This document shows, in pieces, positions 18,880-26,934 of a DNA stretch of 64,000 bases. The position numbers and the translations under genes were made by a program. Position 1 is the stretch's first letter; every line of letters starts with the position of its first letter. The stretch lies in assembly GCA_020636045.1 (NCBI GenBank), contig JACJYP010000017.1, positions 1 through 64,000 of the forward strand, in the 5' to 3' direction. The notes under the pieces are model-generated. The model did not search any database. It saw nothing but the letters and a program-made list of their open reading frames with translations, and was not told where the DNA came from. This DNA is from Lewinellaceae bacterium. Its GTDB lineage: Bacteria > Bacteroidota > Bacteroidia > Chitinophagales > Saprospiraceae.

Positions 18880-19140
18880 TGATTAAAAACCAGATTGTCG
18901 GGATAAATCCACGGGTAAAGAAAGGGAGTTGAGGGTTTATATTTTTCCGGCCGGAAACATTAACGAAATCACTCGGGATCGCCGTTTCCGCAGGCAATTC
19001 CGGGGCAAAATCAATGCCACCTTTAGTTAAACAGGATCAGGAGGAGCGGCAGAGCGCGTCCCGGAAGGATCAAAGACAAAATATGGCAAACAAACCAGTA
19101 AAAACGGGCAAAATATAGCGCAAAATTGTCCCGCAAAAGA
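18880..19140. other. Upstream region of the giant HYR gene
   Basis: 261 bp with no gene. It contains a perfect 14-bp palindrome TTTCCGGCCGGAAA at 18944-18957, a possible operator or hairpin, and repeated GATTAAAA-type AT-rich words near the start codon at 18858. I see no clear TAnnTTTG box. Confidence 0.4.
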
Positions 19141-19629
19141 TCAAACGATCTCGCCGGTCGCCATGATTTCCAGGTGCCGGGTGCGGGCGCTGGAGGGGTC
19201 GTAAAAATCGTCTTCTCCGGTAGAAGTCCCTTCCACGACGATGAGTTCGTATTCTTCGTTGATGGTCACCACCGCCCGGTGCACCTTGCCATCCTCTACC
19301 CTCGTAAAGGCGATCACCTGCCGGTCGATCAGTTCGCCTTTAAGGGTGAAGGTAGCCAGCACGTATTCGTAATTCATCAATTCCGCTTTCCACCACACCA
19401 GCGCAATGAAATGCTCGGTGTCGTCGATGGCGAAACAGGGGATATATTCCGTAAATTCTTCGTCGGTAACCGTCTCCTCCGTTGGGTGGATGAACTGGGA
19501 GATCAGGGATTCCGAAAGCGGTTTGTTTTCGGTGCTGAAAATATGATGCGTATCCTCTCCGAGCGTGACCGGCATGCCCACAGGCGGAAAACGGGATACG
19601 AAATCCGGGAAAATATGTTTGGTTTGCAT
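19141..19629 (-). CDS. Unknown small protein downstream of GH3
   Basis: 162 aa from ATG 19629 (MQTKHIFPDF); a TTG seven codons upstream is less likely. No signal or membrane segment. The sequence is mixed alpha/beta with conserved-looking acidic patches (LGEDTHHIF, TEETVTDEEFTEYIP, ERDE-type C-terminal strands such as HRAVVTINEEYELIVVEGTS). It begins 33 nt after the GH3 stop on the same strand, so it is probably translated from the GH3 transcript. I do not recognise the family; a partner or immunity-like role to the GH3 enzyme is only a guess. Confidence 0.7.
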   Translation of the reverse strand: MQTKHIFPDFVSRFPPVGMPVTLGEDTHHIFSTENKPLSESLISQFIHPTEETVTDEEFTEYIPCFAIDDTEHFIALVWWKAELMNYEYVLATFTLKGELIDRQVIAFTRVEDGKVHRAVVTINEEYELIVVEGTSTGEDDFYDPSSARTRHLEIMATGEIV

Positions 19630-19662
19630 AGGCGAACTGGCAGTGCGCAAAGGTAGGGAAGA

Positions 19663-21207
19663 TCAGGAAACGATCCCCGCCTGAGCAACGAACGCATTGA
19701 AATCGTCCCATTGAGCCCCTTTCATCACCCTCGGTATCTTCGCCTGCCCGTTCATTTTGCCGCGACTCTCCAGCCAGCCCATAAACGTCTCATTGGGAAG
19801 CAGTTGCACCCGCACATCCCGAAGCGCATAGATGCGCTCCACGGCGTAATCGTCATTCAGCCGGCAGAGTTCGCGGTCGATCGCTTTTGTGAATGCCTCG
19901 GCCGTCACCTCCGGATTCTCGAGCGAAACATACCACTGGTGCGCCCAGAAAGACCCCTCACGCACCCCTGATACCGTAAATTCACGCACGCCGGCATTGA
20001 GCGCCCTGTCCACCTGCTGTACTGCGGCGTTCAGGTTGTCGACCGACAAATGCTCGCCGCAAACGGACAAAAACTGCTTGGTCCGGCCGGTCAGTTTGAA
20101 TTCGCAGCGCTCCAGATCGGTAAACTGCACGGTATCGCCGAGCAAATACCTCCAGGCGCCCGCGTTCGTACTGATCAGGGTCGCATAAGGCACGCCTTCC
20201 ACGACTTCATCGAGCGACAAAGACTCGGGGTACGGCGTACGCAGGTCGCCGTTTTCATCAAAATTCCTGTCCGTAAAAGGCACATATTCGAAATAGACGC
20301 CGCAGTCAGTCAGCAGGCGCATCGAGCGCGTTTCCGGGCGATTCTGGTAAGAGAAAAAGCCTTCGGAAGCCATGTAACTGTCCACGTACTGCACCGGACG
20401 GCCCAGCATTTGCTCGAAAACGGGGCGGTAAGGCTCAAAAAACACGCCGCCATGCACGAACACTTCGAAGTTCGGCCACAGTTCGTGGATATGTCTCAGG
20501 CGGTATTTCTCGATGATCCGCTCCATGATCATCTGCATCCACATGGGGTTGCTGACGGCGAAGCCGATATCCCAGGTGGGCGCCTCTTCAGCGATACGCT
20601 CGATGCGCTCGCTCCATTCGGGCAGGTCGGTGATGTGCCGGCCGGGACGGTAGTATCGCTCGATCCACAGGGGGCGGTTCAGGCCGATGATGCCGCTGAG
20701 ATCGCCGTACCAGTGCAGCCCTTCGCGCTTGGGGAGCGTGCAGGACCCCACCATCAGCATTTGCGTGGTGAACTGCCGGGCCGCCAGGCCAAACTTGGTG
20801 ATATCGAAAAACAGGCGTCTGGAGCCGCGTTTCATCCCGCGCAGCATATCTTCCGTGACCGGAATGTATTTTGAAGCAGCCTGGCTGGTACCGCTCGACA
20901 ACGCGTAATAAGGGATGACGCCCGGCCAGCAGACATCGGGCTCGTCGGAAAGGTGCGCCCGCGACCACCAACGGTCATAAATGCCGTGATAATCGGTAGC
21001 CGGCACCTGTTGCCGGTACGTTCGAAGCGGATCACCCGAGAGCAATGCCCCGGAAAAATCGTGATACCGGCCGAAGGCCGTGTGTTTCGCTTTTTGCAGC
21101 AGCACAAGCAGCTGCCTGAGCTGGAGGTCGGAAGGGGAAAGTCGGGGTTGTTCGGCAAGTGAGCCCAATTGGGCCCCTTTCCGGATCAGCGCGCCGAGCA
21201 ACGACAT
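19663..21207 (-). CDS. GH3-family acyl-adenylating/amide-forming enzyme
   Basis: A 514-aa protein matching the GH3 auxin-responsive promoter family. It has an N-terminal helical part, the ATP-binding YYALSSGTSQAASKYIPVT motif at about 105-125, YMASEGFF near 275, and the C-terminal hinge TGRTKQFLSVCGEHLS near 375. Plant GH3 enzymes adenylate an acid and join it to an amino acid. Bacterial members are widespread in Bacteroidota, with unknown acyl substrate. The ATP-binding and YxxxxG-type motifs are present, so activity is plausible. A -7 element lies on the minus strand at 21258-21251. It heads a two-gene unit with the protein at 19141. Confidence 0.9.
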   Translation of the reverse strand: MSLLGALIRKGAQLGSLAEQPRLSPSDLQLRQLLVLLQKAKHTAFGRYHDFSGALLSGDPLRTYRQQVPATDYHGIYDRWWSRAHLSDEPDVCWPGVIPYYALSSGTSQAASKYIPVTEDMLRGMKRGSRRLFFDITKFGLAARQFTTQMLMVGSCTLPKREGLHWYGDLSGIIGLNRPLWIERYYRPGRHITDLPEWSERIERIAEEAPTWDIGFAVSNPMWMQMIMERIIEKYRLRHIHELWPNFEVFVHGGVFFEPYRPVFEQMLGRPVQYVDSYMASEGFFSYQNRPETRSMRLLTDCGVYFEYVPFTDRNFDENGDLRTPYPESLSLDEVVEGVPYATLISTNAGAWRYLLGDTVQFTDLERCEFKLTGRTKQFLSVCGEHLSVDNLNAAVQQVDRALNAGVREFTVSGVREGSFWAHQWYVSLENPEVTAEAFTKAIDRELCRLNDDYAVERIYALRDVRVQLLPNETFMGWLESRGKMNGQAKIPRVMKGAQWDDFNAFVAQAGIVS

Positions 21208-21250
21208 AGGCTAAGAATGAAATGAACAACTAAGGGTTCCAAAAACGGGG

Positions 21251-21258
21251 CAAAAATA
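21251..21258 (-). promoter_or_regulatory. -7 promoter element for the GH3 gene
   Basis: Reads TATTTTTG on the minus strand, about 43 nt before ATG 21207; matches TAnnTTTG. No TTG at the expected spacing. Confidence 0.45.
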
Positions 21259-21409
21259 TCGTTTTCACAATTCCCCGGAATAGTTTATGATTTTGTTCAC
21301 AATCGCATCGACGAAGGCCGTTTCCACGGGGTTAAAAAGTAACAATTAATTAATCCCCGCCTCCGGCAGGTAAATGTTTCTTTGTGCGGACGTAAATTTT
21401 GAGTAAATC

Positions 21410-21895
21410 ATGTTTCTGAGAAGTTACCGTCGCGACGACAAAAGGCGGCTGCAACAATTGTTCTTCGATACGGTCCGCACGGTGAATGCCGGGGACTATC
21501 CGCATGCGCTGCTCAACGCCTGGGCGCCCGATGAGCCGGACCGGGAACTGTGGTCGCAACTGGAGCGACAGAACTGTTTTCTGGTGGAATTTCAAAAAAC
21601 ACCGGTCGGGTTCATCAGCCTGAGCCCGTCGGGCAGCATCGATTTTTTATACGTGCACAAGGATTTTCAGGGCCGGGGCATTGCCGCCGCACTGTACAAG
21701 CAGGTGGAACGCATCGCGCGAAAAAAAGGCCTGGAAACCCTTCGAACAGATACCAGCGTTACGGCGCGCGGTTTTTTCGAAAAACAGGGCTTTACGATGC
21801 TGTCGGAACAAAAACGACTGCTGCGCGGGCACGAACTGCGGCTTTGCCGGATGGAAAAAAAATTACCTCAACCAGCAAAAAACAGCGGCAATTGA
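21410..21895 (+). CDS. GNAT-family N-acetyltransferase
   Basis: A 161-aa protein with the GNAT fold. It starts with a beta-strand MFLRSYRRDD. The acetyl-CoA pyrophosphate-binding loop is QGRGIA (R/Q-x-x-G-x-A) after DFLYVHKDF, and it ends with GFFEKQGFTMLSEQKRLLRG, typical of the YafP-like branch. It transfers an acetyl group to an amine; the substrate is not predictable. The gene stands alone, followed by a terminator whose left arm lies in its last codons. Confidence 0.9.
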   Translation: MFLRSYRRDDKRRLQQLFFDTVRTVNAGDYPHALLNAWAPDEPDRELWSQLERQNCFLVEFQKTPVGFISLSPSGSIDFLYVHKDFQGRGIAAALYKQVERIARKKGLETLRTDTSVTARGFFEKQGFTMLSEQKRLLRGHELRLCRMEKKLPQPAKNSGN

Positions 21896-21904
21896 GGTTT
21901 TTTT
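21865..21904 (+). terminator. Terminator overlapping the end of the acetyltransferase gene
   Basis: ACCTCAA (21865-21871, inside the gene) pairs with TTGAGGT (21892-21898), followed by a run of seven T. Confidence 0.6.
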
Positions 21905-22138
21905 GAAAAAAACAGGCATCGTTGCAACCCTCCGGCGCTCGCACTGTCTTTATCGCGTCCCCCTGATCGAAGGGGTGTATTCCTGCCAAATCTGCTTTCC
22001 AACACAGTTTGCTTTCTCCAGAATCAGCGACCGGGCGCATGTGCTCCGGGTGCGGGTTCACTGTTCTTTTTTCGCGGTTCACTGCAAGGATGCGACGTGT
22101 TTGCACCGAATTGCTGGCATAACGCCCCATGGCGGACT

Positions 22139-22146
22139 TAGATTTG
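22139..22146 (+). promoter_or_regulatory. -7 promoter element for the small exported protein
   Basis: TAGATTTG matches TAnnTTTG and lies about 45 nt before ATG 22191. TTG at 22111-22113 is 25 nt upstream, slightly beyond usual spacing. The rest of 21905-22138 shows no gene. Confidence 0.5.
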
Positions 22147-22190
22147 TCTCATCAACAATCGTTGGTGTCACAATAAAAACTAAACCAGCC

Positions 22191-22442
22191 ATGAAAAGCA
22201 TCCTTCTGACCATCGCCCTTTCGGCCTCGACCTTTTTTGGAATGCTTGCTTTACTCGATAAACACGAAGCGGCCATACCCGAATACAGGTTACCGGCCGT
22301 GGAGATAACCGCCCCTAAAATCCAGCCCCAACTTCAACCACAACCCCAACCGGCGAATATGCTGCCGACGGTGATCATCCGCGCCAAGCGGCTCAGGATC
22401 ACTACCGCCTTCAAGATCAAGGAGGTGATGACAGCCGCCTGA
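22191..22442 (+). CDS. Small exported protein with two LPxVxIxA motifs
   Basis: 83 aa from ATG 22191 (MKSILLTIALSASTFFGM), chosen for the signal-like N-terminus and the promoter box at 22139; the longer frame upstream lacks both. After a hydrophobic export segment come two copies of a short motif, LPAVEITAPK and LPTVIIRAKR, separated by a Gln/Pro linker (QPQLQPQPQPQ). The motif resembles the LxEVVVTAxR stretch at the start of TonB-dependent receptor plugs. No Cys, no enzyme motif. A strong terminator follows, so it is monocistronic. Function unknown. Confidence 0.7.
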   Translation: MKSILLTIALSASTFFGMLALLDKHEAAIPEYRLPAVEITAPKIQPQLQPQPQPANMLPTVIIRAKRLRITTAFKIKEVMTAA

Positions 22443-22497
22443 CAACTTTGTTTAGGAGTTTTTCATACCATAGCAGAGCAATAACACGGAGGTTTTC

Positions 22498-22533
22498 CAG
22501 GCGCCCGACGAAAGTCAGGCGCCTGATTTTTTT
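22498..22533 (+). terminator. Terminator after the small exported protein
   Basis: CAGGCGCCCGAC and GTCAGGCGCCTG pair over 12 positions with one mismatch around a GAAA tetraloop, then a T run. Confidence 0.85.
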
Positions 22534-22565
22534 CCGGTCGATTGGTTCAAACGATCAGAAGTAAG

Positions 22566-22673
22566 CAGTTGGCAGTAATAACAGAATTTGGGTTAAACAG
22601 GCAATGGAAACCTGTTTAGCACTGTAATTCGTACCTGAATTGGCACTGCCACCGCCAACTGCCACTGCCAACT
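22566..22673. repeat. Intergenic inverted-repeat element with TTGGCAG core
   Basis: AGTTGGCAGT (22567-22576) pairs perfectly with ACTGCCAACT (22664-22673) across about 88 nt. Inside is a second hairpin, TAAACAGG/CCTGTTTA (22594-22601/22611-22618), and further ACTGCCA copies. It lies between convergent genes. It may be a REP/MITE-like repeat; a related core occurs at 56377-56424. The rest of 22534-22779 shows no gene. Confidence 0.5.
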
Positions 22674-22736
22674 TTGTATTCAAAATGCCAAACCGTAGAA
22701 CCAACCGACCCTGATTTTTTTCCCTGGATACGGAAA

Positions 22737-22760
22737 GGGCCCGCCCGGAAAGGCAGGCCC
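22737..22760 (-). terminator. Hairpin downstream of the DUF6249 gene
   Basis: GGGCCCGCC (22737-22745) pairs with GGCAGGCCC (22752-22760) with one wobble. Only a short T stretch follows on the minus strand, so it is a moderate terminator. Confidence 0.45.
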
Positions 22761-22779
22761 GCAATTCACATCCGTTTGC

Positions 22780-23139
22780 TTACTGTTCGGGTTGGTCGGG
22801 CGGGTTTTTGCGCTCGTACATATAGGCGCCGAGCATTCCGAGGCCGCCAAAGATGGCGATCAGGGCAAAAAAGACCCCCGTTGCGCTTTCATCTTCCATG
22901 TGGAAAGTTTGGGTAATGATGATCGCCAGGAGCAAACCCAGTCCGGCGCCGATAAACAGCAATCCGTTTTTGAGGGTTTGCGAGGGGTTGGCCTGCCGGC
23001 GCTGTCTTTTGGGTTCCATACCCCGCTCTATCATTGCCATGTTTTCCTTGTTCTCAAGGTAGCGAAGCCCCCAGATCATTAAAAACACCCCCAGGCTGAC
23101 TACGATGGGAATAAATACGCCAATTACGTCAGGTCTCAT
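22780..23139 (-). CDS. DUF6249 membrane protein
   Basis: A 119-aa protein with three hydrophobic segments (VIGVFIPIVVSLGVFLMIWGL; NGLLFIGAGLGLLLAIIIT; VFFALIAIFGGLGMLGAYM). Between the first two is a basic cytoplasmic loop containing AMIERGMEPKRQRR, the ERGM-type motif common to DUF6249 proteins in Bacteroidota. Members often sit near sigma factors or anti-sigma genes; here the upstream neighbour is CtlX, 74 nt away on the same strand. The exact role is unknown; a small inner-membrane regulator or scaffold is possible. Confidence 0.8.
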   Translation of the reverse strand: MRPDVIGVFIPIVVSLGVFLMIWGLRYLENKENMAMIERGMEPKRQRRQANPSQTLKNGLLFIGAGLGLLLAIIITQTFHMEDESATGVFFALIAIFGGLGMLGAYMYERKNPPDQPEQ

Positions 23140-23213
23140 AATGCAATTTTTTTGTGAGTAAAAGTTGGTTTAGCGAACCGTTTTCTACTCTGACACAGGG
23201 GTGCCCAAACAGG

Positions 23214-24143
23214 TTACACGCGCGGCAAAAAAACTTCTGCCATCATACAACGCGCCGAGCCGCCGCCGTAGGTTTCGATCGTATCGATGGGGCTGTACAG
23301 CAGTTTTGTATGTTTTTCCAGGGTTGCTGTCTGATCGGGTCGCAGGGAGCGGTAAGCCTGTTCCGACATGACGAGCAGGGGCGCTCCGTCGCTGTTGCTC
23401 ACCTGCAACATGTTTCCGGCAAAGGCATTCATCTGCTCGAGGGTGATGTCAACGATCGCTTTGCCGTACTCAGCAAACACCTTTTCCAGCATCGCCCGTT
23501 CTGAAGGGTCGCGCACACTATCGAGGCAGATCACGACAAACGTTTCGCCCAGCGCCATCATCACGTTGGTATGGTAGATGTCCTTTCCCGCAGCATCTAC
23601 GGCGTGGAAAACGATCTCCCGGTAACCGATCTCCCGGCACAGTTCGCCGAGCAGGCCGGCGTCGGTGCGCGGGCTCAGGCACGCGAAGGCCAGTTTGTTG
23701 ACGTGGTCGAAAATGATGCTGCCGGTCCCTTCCAGGAAGCGCTGTTCTGCTTCTTTGTCTTCCAGATGTATCTGCCGCTCGCTGTGAAAGCCTTTTTGCA
23801 GCACGGCATCCACTACATCCTGCCGGCGTTCCAGGCGGCGCGTCGGCGCGAACATCGGGTAGGTCACGATAAATCCTTCCTGATGAAAGGAGATCCAGTT
23901 GTTTGGGAAAATGGCGTCGGGTTTGGCGGGCAATGCGGTGTCGTCGATCACCAGGACATCCACGCCAGCCGCGCGCAGGCGCGATACCATTTCGTCGAAC
24001 TCCTGAAGGGCGTATTGCTGCATTTCCGTTTTCGTCATCCTGCCGTCGCGGCTTTGGAAAGCATTGCTGGCCGCCGTCTCCTCGTTGAAAGCGAAATTGG
24101 AGGGGCGCACCATCAAAATATGGGTAGTGGTTTGAGCGCGCAT
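23214..24143 (-). CDS. ctlX: Arginine deiminase-fold hydrolase, CtlX type
   Basis: 309 aa from ATG 24143 (MRAQTTTHILMVRPSNF). The promoter at 24179-24206 lies just upstream, which excludes the longer TTG-initiated frame. The guanidino-group-modifying fold is shown by FPNNWISFH near 85, EGTGSIIFDH near 145, the catalytic His in YHTNVMMALGE near 190 and the catalytic Cys in GGGSARCM near the C-terminus. This family includes dimethylarginine hydrolase and the citrulline utilisation hydrolase CtlX. It probably hydrolyses a citrulline- or arginine-type substrate in amino-acid catabolism. It diverges from DUF3667-gatB. Confidence 0.85.
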   Translation of the reverse strand: MRAQTTTHILMVRPSNFAFNEETAASNAFQSRDGRMTKTEMQQYALQEFDEMVSRLRAAGVDVLVIDDTALPAKPDAIFPNNWISFHQEGFIVTYPMFAPTRRLERRQDVVDAVLQKGFHSERQIHLEDKEAEQRFLEGTGSIIFDHVNKLAFACLSPRTDAGLLGELCREIGYREIVFHAVDAAGKDIYHTNVMMALGETFVVICLDSVRDPSERAMLEKVFAEYGKAIVDITLEQMNAFAGNMLQVSNSDGAPLLVMSEQAYRSLRPDQTATLEKHTKLLYSPIDTIETYGGGSARCMMAEVFLPRV

Positions 24144-24178
24144 ATCGGGTATTTGTGTGGTGGCGTAAAAAATGTGGC

Positions 24179-24206
24179 CAAAGGTAGATTGGCAGCATGC
24201 TTTCAA
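24179..24206 (-). promoter_or_regulatory. Promoter for ctlX
   Basis: On the minus strand, TTG (24206-24204), 17 nt, then TACCTTTG (24186-24179). This matches TTG-N17-23-TAnnTTTG and leaves a leader of about 30 nt. Confidence 0.65.
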
Positions 24207-24258
24207 GGTTGCAAAACCGCCGTATTTTGCCCCTCAAATTGCCGGAAGAAGTTCAGCG

Positions 24259-25374
24259 ATGAAAAAATACTGTCCGAACTGCTATTACCCGCTGCAGGGC
24301 AAATCGAAATTTTGCGCGAAATGCGGGCAAAAGACCGAAAGTGGCAAGGTCACCATGGGCGACCTGCTGCGCCGGCTTTGGAGAAGCACTTTCCACCTGG
24401 AGAGCAAATTTTTCCGCACGTCCTGGCAATTATTCGTGCCGGGATTGGTCACTTCCGAATTTTTCCGGGGCAAGCAGGCGCGGTATCCCCACCCGATGCG
24501 GCTGTTCGCCGTTACCATGTTCTTTTTTCTGTTCGTGCTCAATTTTTTGATGAAAGAAAAGGAGGAGCAGCGCTCAGGCGGCGCCATCCGGATCACCACG
24601 AACGATAATGGCAAAATAGATACACTCGCATTCAACGGCGATAATTTCTTTAACCAACTGCAGCATTACAACGAACTGGACGAATTCCGCGAAGATTATG
24701 ACGATCTGCCGGAAGGATGGCGCACGGAAGAAGCCCGCCTGGCTTTCGACAGCCTGCTGAGCGCCTATGCACACCGCAACATCATCGGTTACGAGAACAA
24801 GGCAAAGGCCGACACGGTACGGCGTATGCTCGACACCCTCGATCTCAACCTGATCACGCGTCAGATACGGATCGCTTCGGCCGATGCTGTGCGCTACAGC
24901 CCGGAACAGATCATTCAGCGCTACAAGATCAGCAACTGGTTTGACAAGATCGCAGTCAAGCAGGGCATCAAATCGCTCAAACGCCCCTCCGAACTGGTAC
25001 ACGCCTACCTCGGCAGCCTTACCTGGACACTTCTTGCACTCATCGCCGTGATGGCAGGCATGCTGAGACTGTTATACTGGAAACAGCAGCGTTTTTATGT
25101 GGAACATTTTCTGCTCGTGCTGCACTTCCATACCGGCGCGCTGCTGGTACTGACGGCCTCGTTCATAGCCCTCCGGTTTAAAATAATAAATGACAATGCC
25201 GTCAACCTGATCGCTTTGAGTTCTCTGATCGCCATGTATTTTGCCATGTATCGCTACTACGGTCAGGGCTGGTTAATAACTTTTTTCAAGTGGCTGGCTT
25301 ACACAATAATATACATGTTGATGTTTGTATTATTATTTATACTCGGCATTTTACTGGTATTCGCCATTTACTAA
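24259..25374 (+). CDS. DUF3667 membrane protein with N-terminal zinc ribbon
   Basis: 371 aa from ATG 24259 (MKKYCPNCYYPL); an upstream ATG at 24172 would add a non-family extension. The zinc ribbon uses Cys5, Cys8, Cys19 and Cys22 (CPNC...CAKCGQK). A DUF3667 segment follows (LFVPGLVTSEFFRGKQARYPHPMRLF). Then come a membrane span (LFAVTMFFFLFVLNFLM), a long soluble loop and three or four C-terminal spans. The family is common in Bacteroidota, with unknown function. The gene ends 11 nt before gatB, so the two are co-transcribed; no functional link is known. Confidence 0.88.
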   Translation: MKKYCPNCYYPLQGKSKFCAKCGQKTESGKVTMGDLLRRLWRSTFHLESKFFRTSWQLFVPGLVTSEFFRGKQARYPHPMRLFAVTMFFFLFVLNFLMKEKEEQRSGGAIRITTNDNGKIDTLAFNGDNFFNQLQHYNELDEFREDYDDLPEGWRTEEARLAFDSLLSAYAHRNIIGYENKAKADTVRRMLDTLDLNLITRQIRIASADAVRYSPEQIIQRYKISNWFDKIAVKQGIKSLKRPSELVHAYLGSLTWTLLALIAVMAGMLRLLYWKQQRFYVEHFLLVLHFHTGALLVLTASFIALRFKIINDNAVNLIALSSLIAMYFAMYRYYGQGWLITFFKWLAYTIIYMLMFVLLFILGILLVFAIY

Positions 25375-25385
25375 CGTAATCGTTC

Positions 25386-26828
25386 ATGCAGACCTACGAA
25401 ACCGTTATCGGACTCGAAATACACGTACAGCTGAGTACCGCCTCCAAAGCCTTTTGTGCGGACGATGCATCCTTCGGCGGAGCGCCCAACACCCATACCA
25501 GTGCGATAAGCCTGGCGCATCCGGGCACCTTGCCCCGGCTCAACGCCGCCGCCGTGGAAGGCGCCGTGCGCCTGGGGCTTGCGCTCGATTGCCGGATCAA
25601 CCGCCGCAGCTGCTTCGACCGGAAAAATTATTTCTACGCAGACCTGCCCAAGGGCTTCCAGACGACACAGGACAGAGCACCGATCTGCCTGGGCGGGCGA
25701 TATACGACCGGCGGAGCATCGCCCCGAACCGTTCGGATACACCACATTCATCTCGAAGAAGATGCCGGCAAAAGCCTGCATGATCAGGACGCTGCCGACT
25801 CCCTGATCGACCTGAACCGCGCCGGAGTGCCGCTGCTGGAGATCGTGACCGAACCCGACCTCCGCAGTGCGGAAGAGGTGGCTGCGTTCATGAGCGGCAT
25901 CAGGCGCCTGGTGCGCTGGCTCGGTATCAGCGACGGTAATATGGAGGAGGGCTCGCTGCGCTGCGACGTAAATGTTTCTGTGCGAAAAAACGGAGAAACG
26001 CGACTGGGACAGCGATGCGAGATCAAGAATGTCAACTCCATGCGCTTTGCCCGCCGGGCCATCGAATATGAAGTAAAGCGCCAGATCGAACTGCTGGAAA
26101 ACGGCGGTACGATCGTGCAGGAGACACGCGGCTTCGACGCCGCCACAGGCACGACCTATTCCCTGCGCGAAAAAGAGGAGGCCCACGACTACCGGTATTT
26201 TCCCGAACCCGACCTGCCCCCGGTCGTGCTGTCGGAGACTTATATTGAAGACTTGCGGACGGCTATGCCGATCCTCCCAGAAGCGCTGGAAACCGGTTTC
26301 AGGGAACAATACGGACTTCCGGATTACGATATCGAAATGCTGTTGCAGGAACGCGACACCGCGTATTATTTCATGGAGGTGCTGGAGCATTCGGGCAGGC
26401 CGGAAATGGCCAAACCCATTGCCAACCTGGTCATACACAAACTCCTGCCCTGGTCGACACAAACAGGTACCCCGCTGAGCGCATGCCCTGTACCACCCGG
26501 CCACTGGATTGAATTGCTGGAAATGATCGACCGGGGAACTGTGAGTGCTACCGCAGCATTTCTACGCCTGCTGCCGGCCATGCTGGAGCAGCCCGACGTC
26601 GCTCCGGAGGGTCTTGCCGCCGGTATGCAACTGATACAAAGTGCCGATCCCGATATGCTGGGCAAGGTTGTCGACGAGATCATCGCGCAGAACCCGGACA
26701 AAGTAGCGGCATACCGGAAAGGCAAAAAGGGACTGATCGGCTTTTTTATGGGTGAATTAATGAAGGCCAGCAAGGGGCAGGCCGATCCGAAGGCTGCGGC
26801 GCAACTCCTTGAACAGCGCCTGAAATAA
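25386..26828 (+). CDS. gatB: Aspartyl/glutamyl-tRNA(Asn/Gln) amidotransferase subunit B
   Basis: A 480-aa protein of full family length. GatB is the kinase and tRNA-binding subunit of GatCAB, which converts Glu-tRNA(Gln) and Asp-tRNA(Asn) to the amidated forms. Clear signatures are ETVIGLEIHVQL at the start, DRKNYFYADLPKGFQ near 80, GVPLLEIVTEPD near 150, CDVNVSVR near 195, KNVNSMRFARRAIEYE near 220 and DYRYFPEPDLPP near 265. The helical GatB/YqeY tail ends in KGLIGFFMGELMKASKGQADP. It follows DUF3667 by 11 nt. gatA and gatC are not in the window. Confidence 0.98.
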   Translation: MQTYETVIGLEIHVQLSTASKAFCADDASFGGAPNTHTSAISLAHPGTLPRLNAAAVEGAVRLGLALDCRINRRSCFDRKNYFYADLPKGFQTTQDRAPICLGGRYTTGGASPRTVRIHHIHLEEDAGKSLHDQDAADSLIDLNRAGVPLLEIVTEPDLRSAEEVAAFMSGIRRLVRWLGISDGNMEEGSLRCDVNVSVRKNGETRLGQRCEIKNVNSMRFARRAIEYEVKRQIELLENGGTIVQETRGFDAATGTTYSLREKEEAHDYRYFPEPDLPPVVLSETYIEDLRTAMPILPEALETGFREQYGLPDYDIEMLLQERDTAYYFMEVLEHSGRPEMAKPIANLVIHKLLPWSTQTGTPLSACPVPPGHWIELLEMIDRGTVSATAAFLRLLPAMLEQPDVAPEGLAAGMQLIQSADPDMLGKVVDEIIAQNPDKVAAYRKGKKGLIGFFMGELMKASKGQADPKAAAQLLEQRLK

Positions 26829-26901
26829 TGCGCTGCGTGCCGTATTTTTTAAAAATCTGTTAATCGACCACCGGACCATCGCCGTCTGGCATTGCTGGGT
26901 T

Positions 26902-26909
26902 TAAATTTG
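26902..26909 (+). promoter_or_regulatory. -7 promoter element for the exported protein at 26935
   Basis: TAAATTTG matches TAnnTTTG and ends 25 nt before ATG 26935. No TTG at standard distance upstream. Confidence 0.5.
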
Positions 26910-26934
26910 CAGGTTGTTCACCAAATCACTGACT

